Shown: positions 26,308 through 35,250 of the stretch, in pieces
Position numbering within the stretch: the first letter of the stretch is position 1
Layout of the letters: every line of letters starts with the position of its first letter
Assembly: GCF_020616515.1 (NCBI RefSeq)
Contig: NZ_CP085135.1
Location: 2,852,001 to 2,916,000, forward strand
DNA: 64,000 nt
From: Mesorhizobium sp. PAMC28654
GTDB taxonomy: Bacteria > Pseudomonadota > Alphaproteobacteria > Rhizobiales > Rhizobiaceae
Direction of reading: 5' to 3'
Notes under the pieces: generated by a model
The model's input: only the letters and a program-made list of their open reading frames with translations
Database searches by the model: none
What the model was told of the DNA's origin: nothing
Made by a program: the position numbers and the translations under genes

Positions 26308-27231
26308 GTGGGCATCTATCTCCCGATCGCGGAAATTTCCGTCAACGTCTTCGTGCTGCTGGCCATGGGCGCGGCGGTGGGTTTCCTGTCGGGCATGTTC
26401 GGCGTCGGCGGCGGCTTCCTCATCACGCCGCTGCTGATTTTCTACAACATCCCGCCGGCAATCGCGGTCGCCACCGGCGCCAACCAGGTCATCGCCTCAT
26501 CCTTCTCAGGCGCACTGTCGCACATGAAGCGCGGGACGCTCGACTTCAAACTCGGCGGGGTGCTTCTAGCCGGCGGCATTGTCGGTTCGACAGGCGGCAT
26601 ATTCGTGTTCGGCTTCCTGCGCCGGCTCGGCCAGCTCGATCTGTTCATCTCGCTGCTCTACGTCGTGCTGCTCGGCACCGTCGGCGGGCTGATGCTGGTC
26701 GAGAGCGTCAATGCCTTGCGCGCCACCCGCAGCGGCGCGGCCCCGGTGCTGAAGAAATCGGGGCAGCACAACTGGATCCACCGCTTGCCGCTGAAAATGC
26801 GGTTCAGGGCGTCGAAGCTGTTCGTCAGCGTCATTCCGGTGCTTGGCCTGGGTGCGGCGATCGGCTTCCTGTCTTCGATCATGGGCGTCGGCGGCGGCTT
26901 CATCATGGTGCCGGCGCTGATCTACCTGTTGAAAGTGCCGACCAACGTCGTCATCGGCACATCGCTGTTCCAGATCATCTTCACCTCGGCCTACACGACG
27001 CTGGTCCACGCCACCACCAACCAGACCGTCGATGTCATGCTCGCCTTCCTGTTGATGGCGGGTGGCGTCGCCGGCGCCCAATACGGCGCCAAGGCCGGCC
27101 AGAAGCTGCGGGGCGAACAACTCAGGGCACTGTTGGCACTGCTGGTCCTGGCGGTGGCGATACGGCTTGCCATCGATCTCTTCGTGACGCCGCCCAACCT
27201 CTTTTCGCTGTCCGGCGCGGGCCTGAACTGA
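26308..27231 (+). CDS. TauE/SafE-family sulfite exporter
   Basis: An inner-membrane permease of 307 residues with about eight transmembrane helices and the internal duplication typical of TauE: GMFGVGGGFLITPLL (about 29-43) and SIMGVGGGFIMVPALI (about 190-205). Members export sulfite, sulfoacetate or other small anions. The start is GTG 26308. Its stop overlaps the next gene's ATG by one base (TGATG), so it is coupled to the TIGR02186 protein. A sulfite dehydrogenase operon 3.4 kb downstream supports a role in sulfite handling. Confidence 0.88.
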   Translation: MGIYLPIAEISVNVFVLLAMGAAVGFLSGMFGVGGGFLITPLLIFYNIPPAIAVATGANQVIASSFSGALSHMKRGTLDFKLGGVLLAGGIVGSTGGIFVFGFLRRLGQLDLFISLLYVVLLGTVGGLMLVESVNALRATRSGAAPVLKKSGQHNWIHRLPLKMRFRASKLFVSVIPVLGLGAAIGFLSSIMGVGGGFIMVPALIYLLKVPTNVVIGTSLFQIIFTSAYTTLVHATTNQTVDVMLAFLLMAGGVAGAQYGAKAGQKLRGEQLRALLALLVLAVAIRLAIDLFVTPPNLFSLSGAGLN

Positions 27232-28022
27232 TGCCGGATTTGAGGGCATTCGCCGCTGCCGTCTTCCTGTCCCTGATCGCGGTGGCCTCACCGACATCAG
27301 CACAGACGCCTGTGGCGGAAGGCATCCAGATCGGCCTGTCCACAGACAAAGTCTCGATCACCGCCGGCTTTTCCGGCGCCGACCTGACCATCTTCGGCTC
27401 GCTTGAAAACCCGGACCCGCTGGTCGCCCGGCAGGGGCGCTACGATGTCATCGTCGTGCTTGAGGGGCCGCCCAAACCCGTGGTGGTGCGGCGTAAGGAC
27501 CGGATACTTGGCGTCTGGGTCAATCTGGAGTCCGAGACCTTCGAGAATGTGCCGGTCTCCTACTCCGTGGCGACGACGCGGCCACTGCAGGACATCACCG
27601 AGCCGAACAGCTACAAGCAGTTGTCACTCGGCGCCTCCAACCTCTACATGCAGCCTGCCGATCCCGGCGACAGTCCTGCTACGATCCAGGAATTCACCGC
27701 CGCGCTGCGCGAGCGCAAATCGGCGACTGGCCTTTACAGCGAGAATGTCGGCGGCGTGCAGTTCCTGTCGCAGAACCTGTTCCGCGCCACTGTCAGGCTC
27801 GCTCCCAACGTTCCGGTCGGTACCCACAAGGCGCGCGCATTCCTGTTCAAGAGCGGCCTGTTCATCAAGGAAAGCTCCGCCCAGCTCGAAATCCGCAAAT
27901 CCGGTTTCGAGCAGTCGATCTTCCGGATCGCCCACGATTATTCCTTTCTCTACGGCGTCTTCGCCGTATCGCTGGCCATGCTGACGGGTTGGCTCGGACG
28001 GTTGATCTTCCGGCGGGATTAG
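27231..28022 (+). CDS. TIGR02186-family exported membrane protein
   Basis: A 263-residue protein with a signal peptide (to about residue 24, SPTSA/QTP), a periplasmic beta-rich domain with KVSITAGFSGADLTIFGS and GRYDVIVVLEGPPKPVVVRRK, and one C-terminal transmembrane helix (about 238-256) followed by RRD. The family has no established function. It is repeatedly seen beside TauE-type permeases, and here it overlaps the TauE start/stop by one base, so it is probably an accessory of the exporter, facing the periplasm. Confidence 0.82.
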   Translation: MPDLRAFAAAVFLSLIAVASPTSAQTPVAEGIQIGLSTDKVSITAGFSGADLTIFGSLENPDPLVARQGRYDVIVVLEGPPKPVVVRRKDRILGVWVNLESETFENVPVSYSVATTRPLQDITEPNSYKQLSLGASNLYMQPADPGDSPATIQEFTAALRERKSATGLYSENVGGVQFLSQNLFRATVRLAPNVPVGTHKARAFLFKSGLFIKESSAQLEIRKSGFEQSIFRIAHDYSFLYGVFAVSLAMLTGWLGRLIFRRD

Positions 28023-28189
28023 GAACCGATCCTCTCGAAAAAGGGTTTCCCTTTCCGAGGCCATGCGCTAGACCGCCACCCCCAAGCCATCTGGCGGATA
28101 AAAGCAATTCGGTTCGAGCAGTCCTCCCCCCGACAGCGGCGCGCCTTCGTCGCGCCAATCCGCTCACCAAAGATATTCAGGATCAGGTC

Positions 28190-29446
28190 ATGCGATCAGC
28201 ATTCGCCGGCATCGACTTCGGCACTTCGAACTCCACCGTTGGCGTGGTCCGGAACGGGCAGCCGCGCCTCGTCGCGCTTGAGGACGGCCAGGTCACGCTG
28301 CCAAGTGCCGTGTTCTTCAATTTCGAGGACAACCGCACCTGTTTCGGGCGCCATGCCATCGCCAATTATACCGACAGCGTCGAAGGCCGCCTGATGCGTT
28401 CTCTGAAGAGCGTGCTCGGCAGTTCGCTCGCCCACGAAAAGACGCGCATCAAATCGCGATCGATCGGCTTCATGGAGATCGTCGGGCTGTTTCTGGGCCA
28501 TCTGAAGAAGCGGCTCGAGCAAGATTCGGGCGATGCGGTCGATACGGTGGTGCTGGGCCGTCCCGTGCAGTTCGTCGACGACGATGCCGAGGCCGATGCG
28601 AAGGCGCAAGGCGAACTCGAGAGTGCGGCCCACGCGCAGGGCTTCAAGCACATCGCCTTCCAGTTCGAGCCGATCGCGGCGGCACTCGACTATGAGCAGA
28701 AAGTGACGCGCGAGGAACTGGCTCTCATCATCGACATGGGCGGCGGCACGTCGGACTTCTCGATCGTGCGCGTCTCGCCGGAGCGCTCCCGTTCGCTCGA
28801 CCGCAAGGACGACATCCTGGCCAGCCGAGGCATTCACATCGGCGGCACGGATTTCGACCGACTGCTGAGCATCTCCCATGTGATGCCGCAACTCGGCTAT
28901 CTGACGCCGACCAAGGACAGCAAACGCAATCTGCCGGCCAGCTACTTCATCGATCTGGCGACATGGCAGCGCATCAATCTGGTCTATACCGCCAAGGCGA
29001 TGACGCATTTGCGCCAGATCCGCTACGAGGCCGAACGCGCCGACCTGGTCGACCGCTTCATCCACATTGTCGAGCACCGTTACGGGCACGCGCTGGCGGC
29101 ACTGGTCGAAAAGGCCAAGATCGAGCTGACCGACATGTCATCCGCCGAGGTGGCGGTGAAACTGCCGGGCGCGGAATTCGCCGCCGAGATCACCCGCGAC
29201 GGGCTGGATGCCACGATTGCCAGGGACATCGAGCGGGTCACCGCCACGGTCGGACAGACCATCCGCGATGCCCAGGTCAAGCCGTCCGACATCACCGCGG
29301 TCTTCCTGACCGGCGGATCAACCGCGATCCCGCTGGCAAGACAAGAGATCCTGTCGCTGGTGCCGCAGGCATCCGTCATCGACGGCGACATGTTCGGCTC
29401 CGTCGGGCTTGGCCTGGCTTTGGACGCTCAGCGGAAGTTCGGCTGA
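28190..29446 (+). CDS. Hsp70-family ATPase lacking the substrate-binding domain
   Basis: A 418-residue DnaK/YegD-type protein containing the ATPase fold only: phosphate-1 motif GIDFGTSNSTVGV (7-19), phosphate-2 motif IDMGGGTSDFSIV (about 182-194), adenosine motif LTGGSTAIPLARQEI (about 368-382). The C-terminal peptide-binding and lid domains of DnaK are absent. No partner J-protein or GrpE is nearby. The start at 28190 is where homology begins, though the frame is open further upstream. It lies 167 bp after the TIGR02186 gene and is convergent with lysR. Function is unknown; a folding or assembly role for the neighbours is speculation. Confidence 0.85.
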   Translation: MRSAFAGIDFGTSNSTVGVVRNGQPRLVALEDGQVTLPSAVFFNFEDNRTCFGRHAIANYTDSVEGRLMRSLKSVLGSSLAHEKTRIKSRSIGFMEIVGLFLGHLKKRLEQDSGDAVDTVVLGRPVQFVDDDAEADAKAQGELESAAHAQGFKHIAFQFEPIAAALDYEQKVTREELALIIDMGGGTSDFSIVRVSPERSRSLDRKDDILASRGIHIGGTDFDRLLSISHVMPQLGYLTPTKDSKRNLPASYFIDLATWQRINLVYTAKAMTHLRQIRYEAERADLVDRFIHIVEHRYGHALAALVEKAKIELTDMSSAEVAVKLPGAEFAAEITRDGLDATIARDIERVTATVGQTIRDAQVKPSDITAVFLTGGSTAIPLARQEILSLVPQASVIDGDMFGSVGLGLALDAQRKFG

Positions 29447-29452
29447 CGCGGG

Positions 29453-30361
29453 TCACGGATGGGCGGGCGCCGATTCATCGGTGCTGGCCCCGAGATGCGC
29501 CTTGAGCGCCATCTGGGCCAGGCTTGCCTGGCGATCACGATGGGTGATCATGGCGAAGTCGCGCTTCGGCAGTTCGAGCGGCACGGAGCGCAAACTGCCC
29601 TCGGCGACGGCGCGCGCGACGACGAGCTCCGAAATGATGGTGGCGCCGGCGCCGGCCTCGACCGCCTGGCGGACCGCCTCATTGCTCGGCAGCACCAGGA
29701 ATATCTGCAGATCGGCGAGCGAAATGCCCTCGCGGCGCGCCAAATCCTCCAGAACCTCGCGCGTGCCCGAACCACCCTCGCGAATGATCCAGCGCAGCCC
29801 CCTGATGTCGGGCCGCCCGTCAGAGATTTCGGCGATCTCCGGATGCGAGCTGGCGACCACCAGCATCAGCCTGTCGGTGTCCACCTTGGCGCGGCGCAAT
29901 ATGTCGGACTCGGTGCGCCCCTCGACCAGGCCGAGATCGGCCGCGCCATCGAGGATGTTGGCCTCGACCTGCCTGGTGTTGCCGATGGTGACGCTCAGCC
30001 TGACGGCTGGATAAGCCTCGTGGAAAGAGGCCAGACGGCGCGGCAGCCAATAGCTGGCGATGGTCTGGCTGGCGGCGATCGACAGGCTTCCGGTGACCGT
30101 CTGCGAGACATGCTCCAGCACGTCCCGGGCGGCTGCCGCCCGTTCCAGCACGGCCTTGGCCTCGGGCAGGAACCGGTGGCCGGTCTGGGCAAGCTCGATG
30201 TTGCGGCCGACCCGGTTGAAGAGATGGACGCCGTGTTGCTCCTCAAGCGCCCGGATTGCGGCGGAGGCGGCCGACTGGGAAATGCCCAGCAGCTCGGCCG
30301 CCTTGGTCATGTGGCCGCGTTCGGCGACGGCAACAAAAATGCGCAATTGGTCCAGAGTCAT
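29453..30361 (-). CDS. LysR-family transcriptional regulator
   Basis: A 302-residue regulator with an N-terminal winged helix-turn-helix (MTLDQLRIFVAVAERGHMTK AAELLGISQSAASAAI in two adjoining stretches, about 1-36) and a type 2 periplasmic-binding-like effector domain (about 88-295; GSLSIAASQTIASYWLP). ATG 30361 is preferred to the upstream in-frame start because homology begins with MTLDQL. It diverges from soeA across 277 bp that contain a TTCTAA-N14-TTAGAA dyad. By position it should control the sulfite dehydrogenase genes; the effector is unknown. Confidence 0.92.
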   Translation of the reverse strand: MTLDQLRIFVAVAERGHMTKAAELLGISQSAASAAIRALEEQHGVHLFNRVGRNIELAQTGHRFLPEAKAVLERAAAARDVLEHVSQTVTGSLSIAASQTIASYWLPRRLASFHEAYPAVRLSVTIGNTRQVEANILDGAADLGLVEGRTESDILRRAKVDTDRLMLVVASSHPEIAEISDGRPDIRGLRWIIREGGSGTREVLEDLARREGISLADLQIFLVLPSNEAVRQAVEAGAGATIISELVVARAVAEGSLRSVPLELPKRDFAMITHRDRQASLAQMALKAHLGASTDESAPAHP

Positions 30362-30428
30362 GACGACATTAAGAACCAATATCGATTGAATTTACAAGAA
30401 CAACTGATTAGACGGATCGATAGCTTTA

Positions 30429-30454
30429 TTCTAAGTTTTCGAGCGAAGTTAGAA
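30429..30454. promoter_or_regulatory. Dyad in the lysR/soeA divergent promoter
   Basis: TTCTAA (30429-30434) and TTAGAA (30449-30454) flank a 14-bp spacer that itself has partial symmetry (TTTTCG/CGAA). LysR regulators commonly bind such interrupted dyads in divergent promoters. The surrounding 100 bp is clearly AT-richer than the genome background. Confidence 0.5.
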
Positions 30455-30638
30455 AAATTTCCCCATCGGATTGCAGAGAGTACATGATCGGGCGGTTCAA
30501 ATCGCTGCTTTCCCATTGGAGCCGGAGCCTTCGGCGGCAGTTGGCTGGCGACCGCTATCATCCTGAAGAACACTATATGCGCGGCCCCGGACCGAAAACG
30601 AGAGAGAAGTCCGCGGACCCCAAGAGCATGCGGGGATC

Positions 30639-33569
30639 ATGAGCCACCGACCGCCGCGCGGCGCCAACTCCGCCCCCTCCCAGCGGCCGCTTGCCGACAC
30701 AACCGCGCCAGACGAAGGCGACGGCGTCGATACCTCGCCCAGCATCTCCGACAGCATCGCCAAGACGACTTGCTACATGTGCGCCTGCCGTTGCGGCATC
30801 GACGTCCACATCAAGGATGGCAAGGTCCGCTACATCAACGGCAACAAGGACCATCCGGTCAATCGCGGCGTGATCTGCGGCAAGGGCAGTTCCGGCATCA
30901 TGCAGCACTACAGTCCCGCCCGGCTGAAGAAGCCGCTGCTGCGTACCGGGCCGCGCGGCTCGGGCGAATTCCGCGAAATCGAGTGGGAAGAGGCGTTCTC
31001 AATCGCCACGGAGCGGCTTTCGACCATCCGTAGGACCGATCCGAAGAAGCTCGCCTTCTTCACCGGGCGCGATCAGTCGCAGTCGCTGACCGGCTGGTGG
31101 GCGAGCCGCTTCGGCACGCCGAATTTCGCGGCTCACGGAGGCTTCTGTTCGGTCAACATGGCGGCCGGCGGCCTCTATACGATCGGCGGTTCGTTCTGGG
31201 AGTTCGGCGAACCCGATTGGGACAACACCAAGTACTTCATGCTGTTCGGCGTCGCCGAGGACCATGATTCCAACCCGATCAAGATCGGCCTCGGCAAACT
31301 CAAGGCGCGCGGCGCCAAGGTGGTTTCGATCAATCCGTGCCGCACCGGTTACAATGCGATCGCCGACGACTGGATCGGCATCCGGCCCGGCACCGACGGC
31401 CTGTTCGTCTTTGCGCTCATCCATGAACTGCTGAAGGCGGGCCGCGTCGATCTCGACTATCTCCTGCGCTATACCAACGCCCACACCCTCGTCATCCAGG
31501 AGCCAGGTGCTGCCGATGATGGGCTGTTCGCCCGCGACACCAGTGGCAATCCACTGGCTTGGGACAGGGTGGCGAAGATGCCTGTCTGCGCTACCGATGC
31601 CAGCGCCAAACCCGCACTGACTGGCAGCTTCACTGTCGACGGGCGCCGCTGCACGCCGGTGTTCCAACTGATCGCTGATCGCTACCTCGATGAGAGCCAT
31701 GCACCCGATGCCGTTGCGGAGCGCTGCGGCATTCCGTCCGACACGATCCGCAGGATCGCCGCCGAACTCGCTCATGTCGCCTTCGAACAGACGATCGAAC
31801 TGCCGGTGGCGTGGACCGACTGGGCCGGGCGACGGCACGAGACGATCAAGGGGCGGCCTGTCTCGATGCACGCCATGCGCGGCATCTCGGCCCATTCGAA
31901 TGGTTTTCACACCTGCCGCGCCATCCATCTGCTGCAGGTGTTGCTTGGCACTGTGGATGTTCCCGGGGGTTTCCGCTTCAAGCCGCCCTACCCCAGATCG
32001 GCGCCACCGGGTCCGAAGCCGGACGGCAAGACCACCAAGCCGATGACGCCGCTCGACGGCATGCCGCTGGGCTTCGTGTGCGGGCCGGACGACCTGTTGG
32101 TCGATGAGGCCGGCACGCCTCTCCGCATCGACAAGGCCTATTCCTGGGATGCGCCGCTTGCCGCGCACGGCCTGATGCACACCGTCATCCGCAATGCCTG
32201 GGCCGGCGATCCTTACAAGATCGACACGCTGATGATGTACATGTCGAACATGGCGTGGAATTCCTCGATGAATACCGTCGAGACCATGGCGATGCTGACC
32301 GACCATGATGAAGCCGGCAACTACAAGATCCCCTTCATCATCTATTCCGACGCCTATTATTCCGAGACGGTGCCGTTCGCCGATCTCGTGCTGCCCGACA
32401 CCACCTATCTCGAGCGGCATGATTGCATCAGCCTGCTCGACCGGCCGATCAGCCATGCCGACGGACCGGGCGACGCCATCCGCCACCCGGTGGTCGAGCC
32501 CGACCGCGACGTCAGGCCGTTCCAGTCGGTGCTGATCGAGCTTGGCGCGCGGCTCGGCCTGCCCGGGTTCATCAATGACGACGGCTCGGCTAAATATGCC
32601 GATTATGCCGATTACATCGTCAATCACGAACGCACGCCGGGGATCGGGCCGCTTGCCGGCTGGCGCGGCAAGGACGAGACCTCGATCGGCAAGGGCGAGG
32701 TCAACCCCAACCAGTTGCAACGCTACATCGACAATGGCGGCTTCTGGCACCACGACTTCGCCGAGGACCAGCGCTACTACAAGATGGCCAACCGCTCCTA
32801 TCTCGATTTCGCGGTGCAGATGGGGTTTGTCCCGAAGGCAGAGCCGATCGTTTTCCAGCTCTACTCGGAGCCGATGCAGCGCTTTCGCCTCGCCGCGCGT
32901 GGCCATGGCAGTGTGTTGCCGCCAGAGGGCGACCGCCAGCGCATCGAGACCTACATGGACCCGCTGCCGTTCTGGTACATGCCTTTCGAGGAAGCGGCCG
33001 TGGACCCGCGGAAATATCCGCTGCACGCGCTGACGCAGCGGCCGATGCACATGTATCATTCCTGGGGCTCGCAGAATGCATGGCTGAGGCAGATCACCAG
33101 CCAGAACCGACTGTTCGTGCACCACCGGACTGGCGCCAGCCTCGGTCTGGTCGACGACGACTGGGTGTGGATCGAAAGCATCAACGGCAGGGTAAAGGGG
33201 CAGATCAAGCTGATCGACGGCGTGAACGAAAGCACGGTCTGGACCTGGAACGCGATCGGCAAGCGACGCGGCAGCTGGGGGCTGAAGGACGACGCCGCTG
33301 AATCCAATCGTGGCTTCCTGCTCAACCATGTCATCGGCGACCAGACCTCGGCTGACGCCAACCGCAAGCGCTATTCGAATTCCGATCCGGTGACCGGCCA
33401 GGCGGCATGGTTCGACCTGCGGGTGCGCATCGTCAAATGCGCGACCGAGGAGGCCGGCTTCACCGAGCCGCAGTTCGAGCGTTTCCACCAGCCGCCACAC
33501 TTCGAACCTTCGCCCGACAAGCTGAGCTTCGGCGCCGATTTCCGGCGGGCAAGAGAGGCCATGGAATGA
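30639..33569 (+). CDS. soeA: SoeA-like molybdopterin subunit of cytoplasmic sulfite dehydrogenase
   Basis: A 976-residue DMSO-reductase-family enzyme. It binds a [4Fe-4S] cluster through Cys45, Cys48, Cys52 and Cys80 (CYMCACRC then VICGKG). The molybdopterin domains follow, and the MopB C-terminal dinucleotide-binding domain starts near TQRPMHMYHSWGSQNAW. There is no twin-arginine signal, so it acts in the cytoplasm, as SoeA does. The order with a four-cluster ferredoxin-type subunit and a DmsC-like anchor matches SoeABC, which oxidises sulfite to sulfate and passes electrons to quinone. Polysulfide or thiosulfate reductase is the alternative; TauE nearby favours sulfite. Confidence 0.78.
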   Translation: MSHRPPRGANSAPSQRPLADTTAPDEGDGVDTSPSISDSIAKTTCYMCACRCGIDVHIKDGKVRYINGNKDHPVNRGVICGKGSSGIMQHYSPARLKKPLLRTGPRGSGEFREIEWEEAFSIATERLSTIRRTDPKKLAFFTGRDQSQSLTGWWASRFGTPNFAAHGGFCSVNMAAGGLYTIGGSFWEFGEPDWDNTKYFMLFGVAEDHDSNPIKIGLGKLKARGAKVVSINPCRTGYNAIADDWIGIRPGTDGLFVFALIHELLKAGRVDLDYLLRYTNAHTLVIQEPGAADDGLFARDTSGNPLAWDRVAKMPVCATDASAKPALTGSFTVDGRRCTPVFQLIADRYLDESHAPDAVAERCGIPSDTIRRIAAELAHVAFEQTIELPVAWTDWAGRRHETIKGRPVSMHAMRGISAHSNGFHTCRAIHLLQVLLGTVDVPGGFRFKPPYPRSAPPGPKPDGKTTKPMTPLDGMPLGFVCGPDDLLVDEAGTPLRIDKAYSWDAPLAAHGLMHTVIRNAWAGDPYKIDTLMMYMSNMAWNSSMNTVETMAMLTDHDEAGNYKIPFIIYSDAYYSETVPFADLVLPDTTYLERHDCISLLDRPISHADGPGDAIRHPVVEPDRDVRPFQSVLIELGARLGLPGFINDDGSAKYADYADYIVNHERTPGIGPLAGWRGKDETSIGKGEVNPNQLQRYIDNGGFWHHDFAEDQRYYKMANRSYLDFAVQMGFVPKAEPIVFQLYSEPMQRFRLAARGHGSVLPPEGDRQRIETYMDPLPFWYMPFEEAAVDPRKYPLHALTQRPMHMYHSWGSQNAWLRQITSQNRLFVHHRTGASLGLVDDDWVWIESINGRVKGQIKLIDGVNESTVWTWNAIGKRRGSWGLKDDAAESNRGFLLNHVIGDQTSADANRKRYSNSDPVTGQAAWFDLRVRIVKCATEEAGFTEPQFERFHQPPHFEPSPDKLSFGADFRRAREAME

Positions 33570-34300
33570 CCTGTCTTCCCTCTCATACCGACAAGAAACT
33601 CGGCCTCGTCATCGACCTCGATACCTGCGTCGGCTGCCAGGCCTGCGTTACCGCCTGCAAGGAATGGAACACCGGCGGCCACATGGCGCCGCTGACCGAC
33701 ATCGACCCCTATGGCGGCGATGTCGACGGCGTCTGGTTCAACCGCGTGCACAGCTACGAGCATACGACGGAGTTGGGTGGGCGCACGGTGAACTTCCCGC
33801 GCTCCTGCCTGCATTGCGAGACGCCGGCCTGCGTCACCGTCTGCCCGACCGGCGCCTCCTACAAACGGGCCTCGGACGGCATCGTGCTGATTGACGAGGA
33901 CAAATGCATCGGCTGCAAATTGTGCAGCTGGGCCTGCCCTTATGGCGCGCGCGAATTCGACACCGATGTCGGGGTGATGAAGAAATGCACGCTGTGCGTC
34001 GACCGCATCTACAATGACAACCTGGCCGAAGGGGATCGCGTGCCGGCCTGTGTCGCCGCTTGCCCGACCAGCGCCCGGCATTTCGGCGATCTCGGTGATC
34101 CCCAGTCAGCTGTCTCGCAACTGGTGGCGGAGCGTGGCGGCGTCGACCTGATGCCTGAGATGGGCTATCACCCAACCAACAAATATTTACCGCCGCGCGC
34201 CCATACCAAACGCGCCGCATCGGTGGCCGCGCCAGCACTCGAATCGGTGCGGGCCGAAGGCGGCTTTCTCGGCTGGGTCGACCGCATGCTTTCGAACTGA
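33566..34300 (+). CDS. soeB: SoeB-like iron-sulfur electron-transfer subunit
   Basis: A 244-residue subunit with four cysteine motifs for [4Fe-4S] clusters: CVGCQACVTAC (about 21-31), CLHCETPACVTVCPTG, CIGCKLCSWACPYG, and a fourth split between CTLCVDR and ACVAACPTSAR. It carries electrons from the molybdenum subunit to the membrane anchor. Its ATG overlaps the soeA stop (ATGA), so translation is coupled. No export signal is present, which agrees with a cytoplasmic complex. Confidence 0.85.
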   Translation: MTCLPSHTDKKLGLVIDLDTCVGCQACVTACKEWNTGGHMAPLTDIDPYGGDVDGVWFNRVHSYEHTTELGGRTVNFPRSCLHCETPACVTVCPTGASYKRASDGIVLIDEDKCIGCKLCSWACPYGAREFDTDVGVMKKCTLCVDRIYNDNLAEGDRVPACVAACPTSARHFGDLGDPQSAVSQLVAERGGVDLMPEMGYHPTNKYLPPRAHTKRAASVAAPALESVRAEGGFLGWVDRMLSN

Positions 34301-34304
34301 TCCC

Positions 34305-35240
34305 ATGCATCCAGCCTTCTCGGTCGTCTTCTTCACCACCGCCACCGGCGCCGGCTACGGCCTGCTGGCGCTGCTTGGCGTGCTCGGAGGCTTGGGTATC
34401 ATCCCGGCCGATTTCTGGCTCGGCTTCATCGGCATGGGGCTGGCGCTCGGCCTGATCGCGGCGGGACTGTTGTCCTCGACCGGCCATCTCGGCCGCCCCG
34501 AACGCGCCTGGCGGGCGTTCTCGCAGTGGCGCAGTTCATGGCTGTCGCGCGAAGGCGTTTCGTCGGTCCTGACCTTCATTCCGGCGGGGCTGTTCGGCAT
34601 CGGCTGGGTGCTGCTCGGCCGCGGTGGCGGCTGGGTTGCTATCGCCGGATTGCTGGCGGCGGTCGGCGCAATTGTCACCGTCTGCACCACCGGCATGATC
34701 TATGCGTCGCTGAAACCTATCGCCCAGTGGCACAGCCGCTTCACTTTGCCCGGCTATCTCATCTTCTCGGCGATGACCGGCAGCGTGCTGCTGAACGCGC
34801 TGCTGCAGGGTTTTGCCGTCTGCTCGAAAATGCTGCTGGCGGCTTGCGTGCTGCTGACCCTGCTCGGCTGGGCCTGGAAACTGGCGACATGGCGCTACAA
34901 CGACCAGCTCGAAATTCCGACGACCGCCAACACAGCGACTGGGCTGACTGGCGGCACCGTGCGATCACTCGAATGGCCGCATACCGAGGAGAATTATCTG
35001 CTCAAGGAAATGGGCTTTCGCATCGCACGCAAGCACGGTGCCCGGCTGCGCCAGATCACGCAATTGCTGGCCTTCGCCCTGCCCGTCGTGCTGCTGATTG
35101 CGGCGTTCGCCTTGCCATGGCCGTTCGGGGCGGTGCTGTCAGTGCTCGCTGCCATCGTCCAGTTCGCCGGTATGCTGGTCGAGCGCTGGCTGTTCTTCGC
35201 CGAGGCGAAGCATACGGTCACGCTTTACTACGGACGATAG
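34305..35240 (+). CDS. soeC: SoeC-like DmsC-family membrane anchor
   Basis: A 311-residue integral membrane protein with about eight hydrophobic helices, of the DmsC type rather than NrfD. Recognisable stretches are LSSTGHLGRPERAWRAFSQWRSSWLSRE (in two parts, about 47-74) and CTTGMIYASLKPIAQWH. It anchors the complex and passes electrons to quinone. It starts 4 bp after soeB and ends 10 bp before the convergent pdeM stop, closing the operon. Confidence 0.85.
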   Translation: MHPAFSVVFFTTATGAGYGLLALLGVLGGLGIIPADFWLGFIGMGLALGLIAAGLLSSTGHLGRPERAWRAFSQWRSSWLSREGVSSVLTFIPAGLFGIGWVLLGRGGGWVAIAGLLAAVGAIVTVCTTGMIYASLKPIAQWHSRFTLPGYLIFSAMTGSVLLNALLQGFAVCSKMLLAACVLLTLLGWAWKLATWRYNDQLEIPTTANTATGLTGGTVRSLEWPHTEENYLLKEMGFRIARKHGARLRQITQLLAFALPVVLLIAAFALPWPFGAVLSVLAAIVQFAGMLVERWLFFAEAKHTVTLYYGR

Positions 35241-35250
35241 AAGAGCGACT

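Noticed and set aside
30999..33500. 833-codon open frame on the minus strand
   Set aside because: It is antisense to soeA, which has clear cofactor motifs and coupling to soeB; no recognisable domain in the antisense product.
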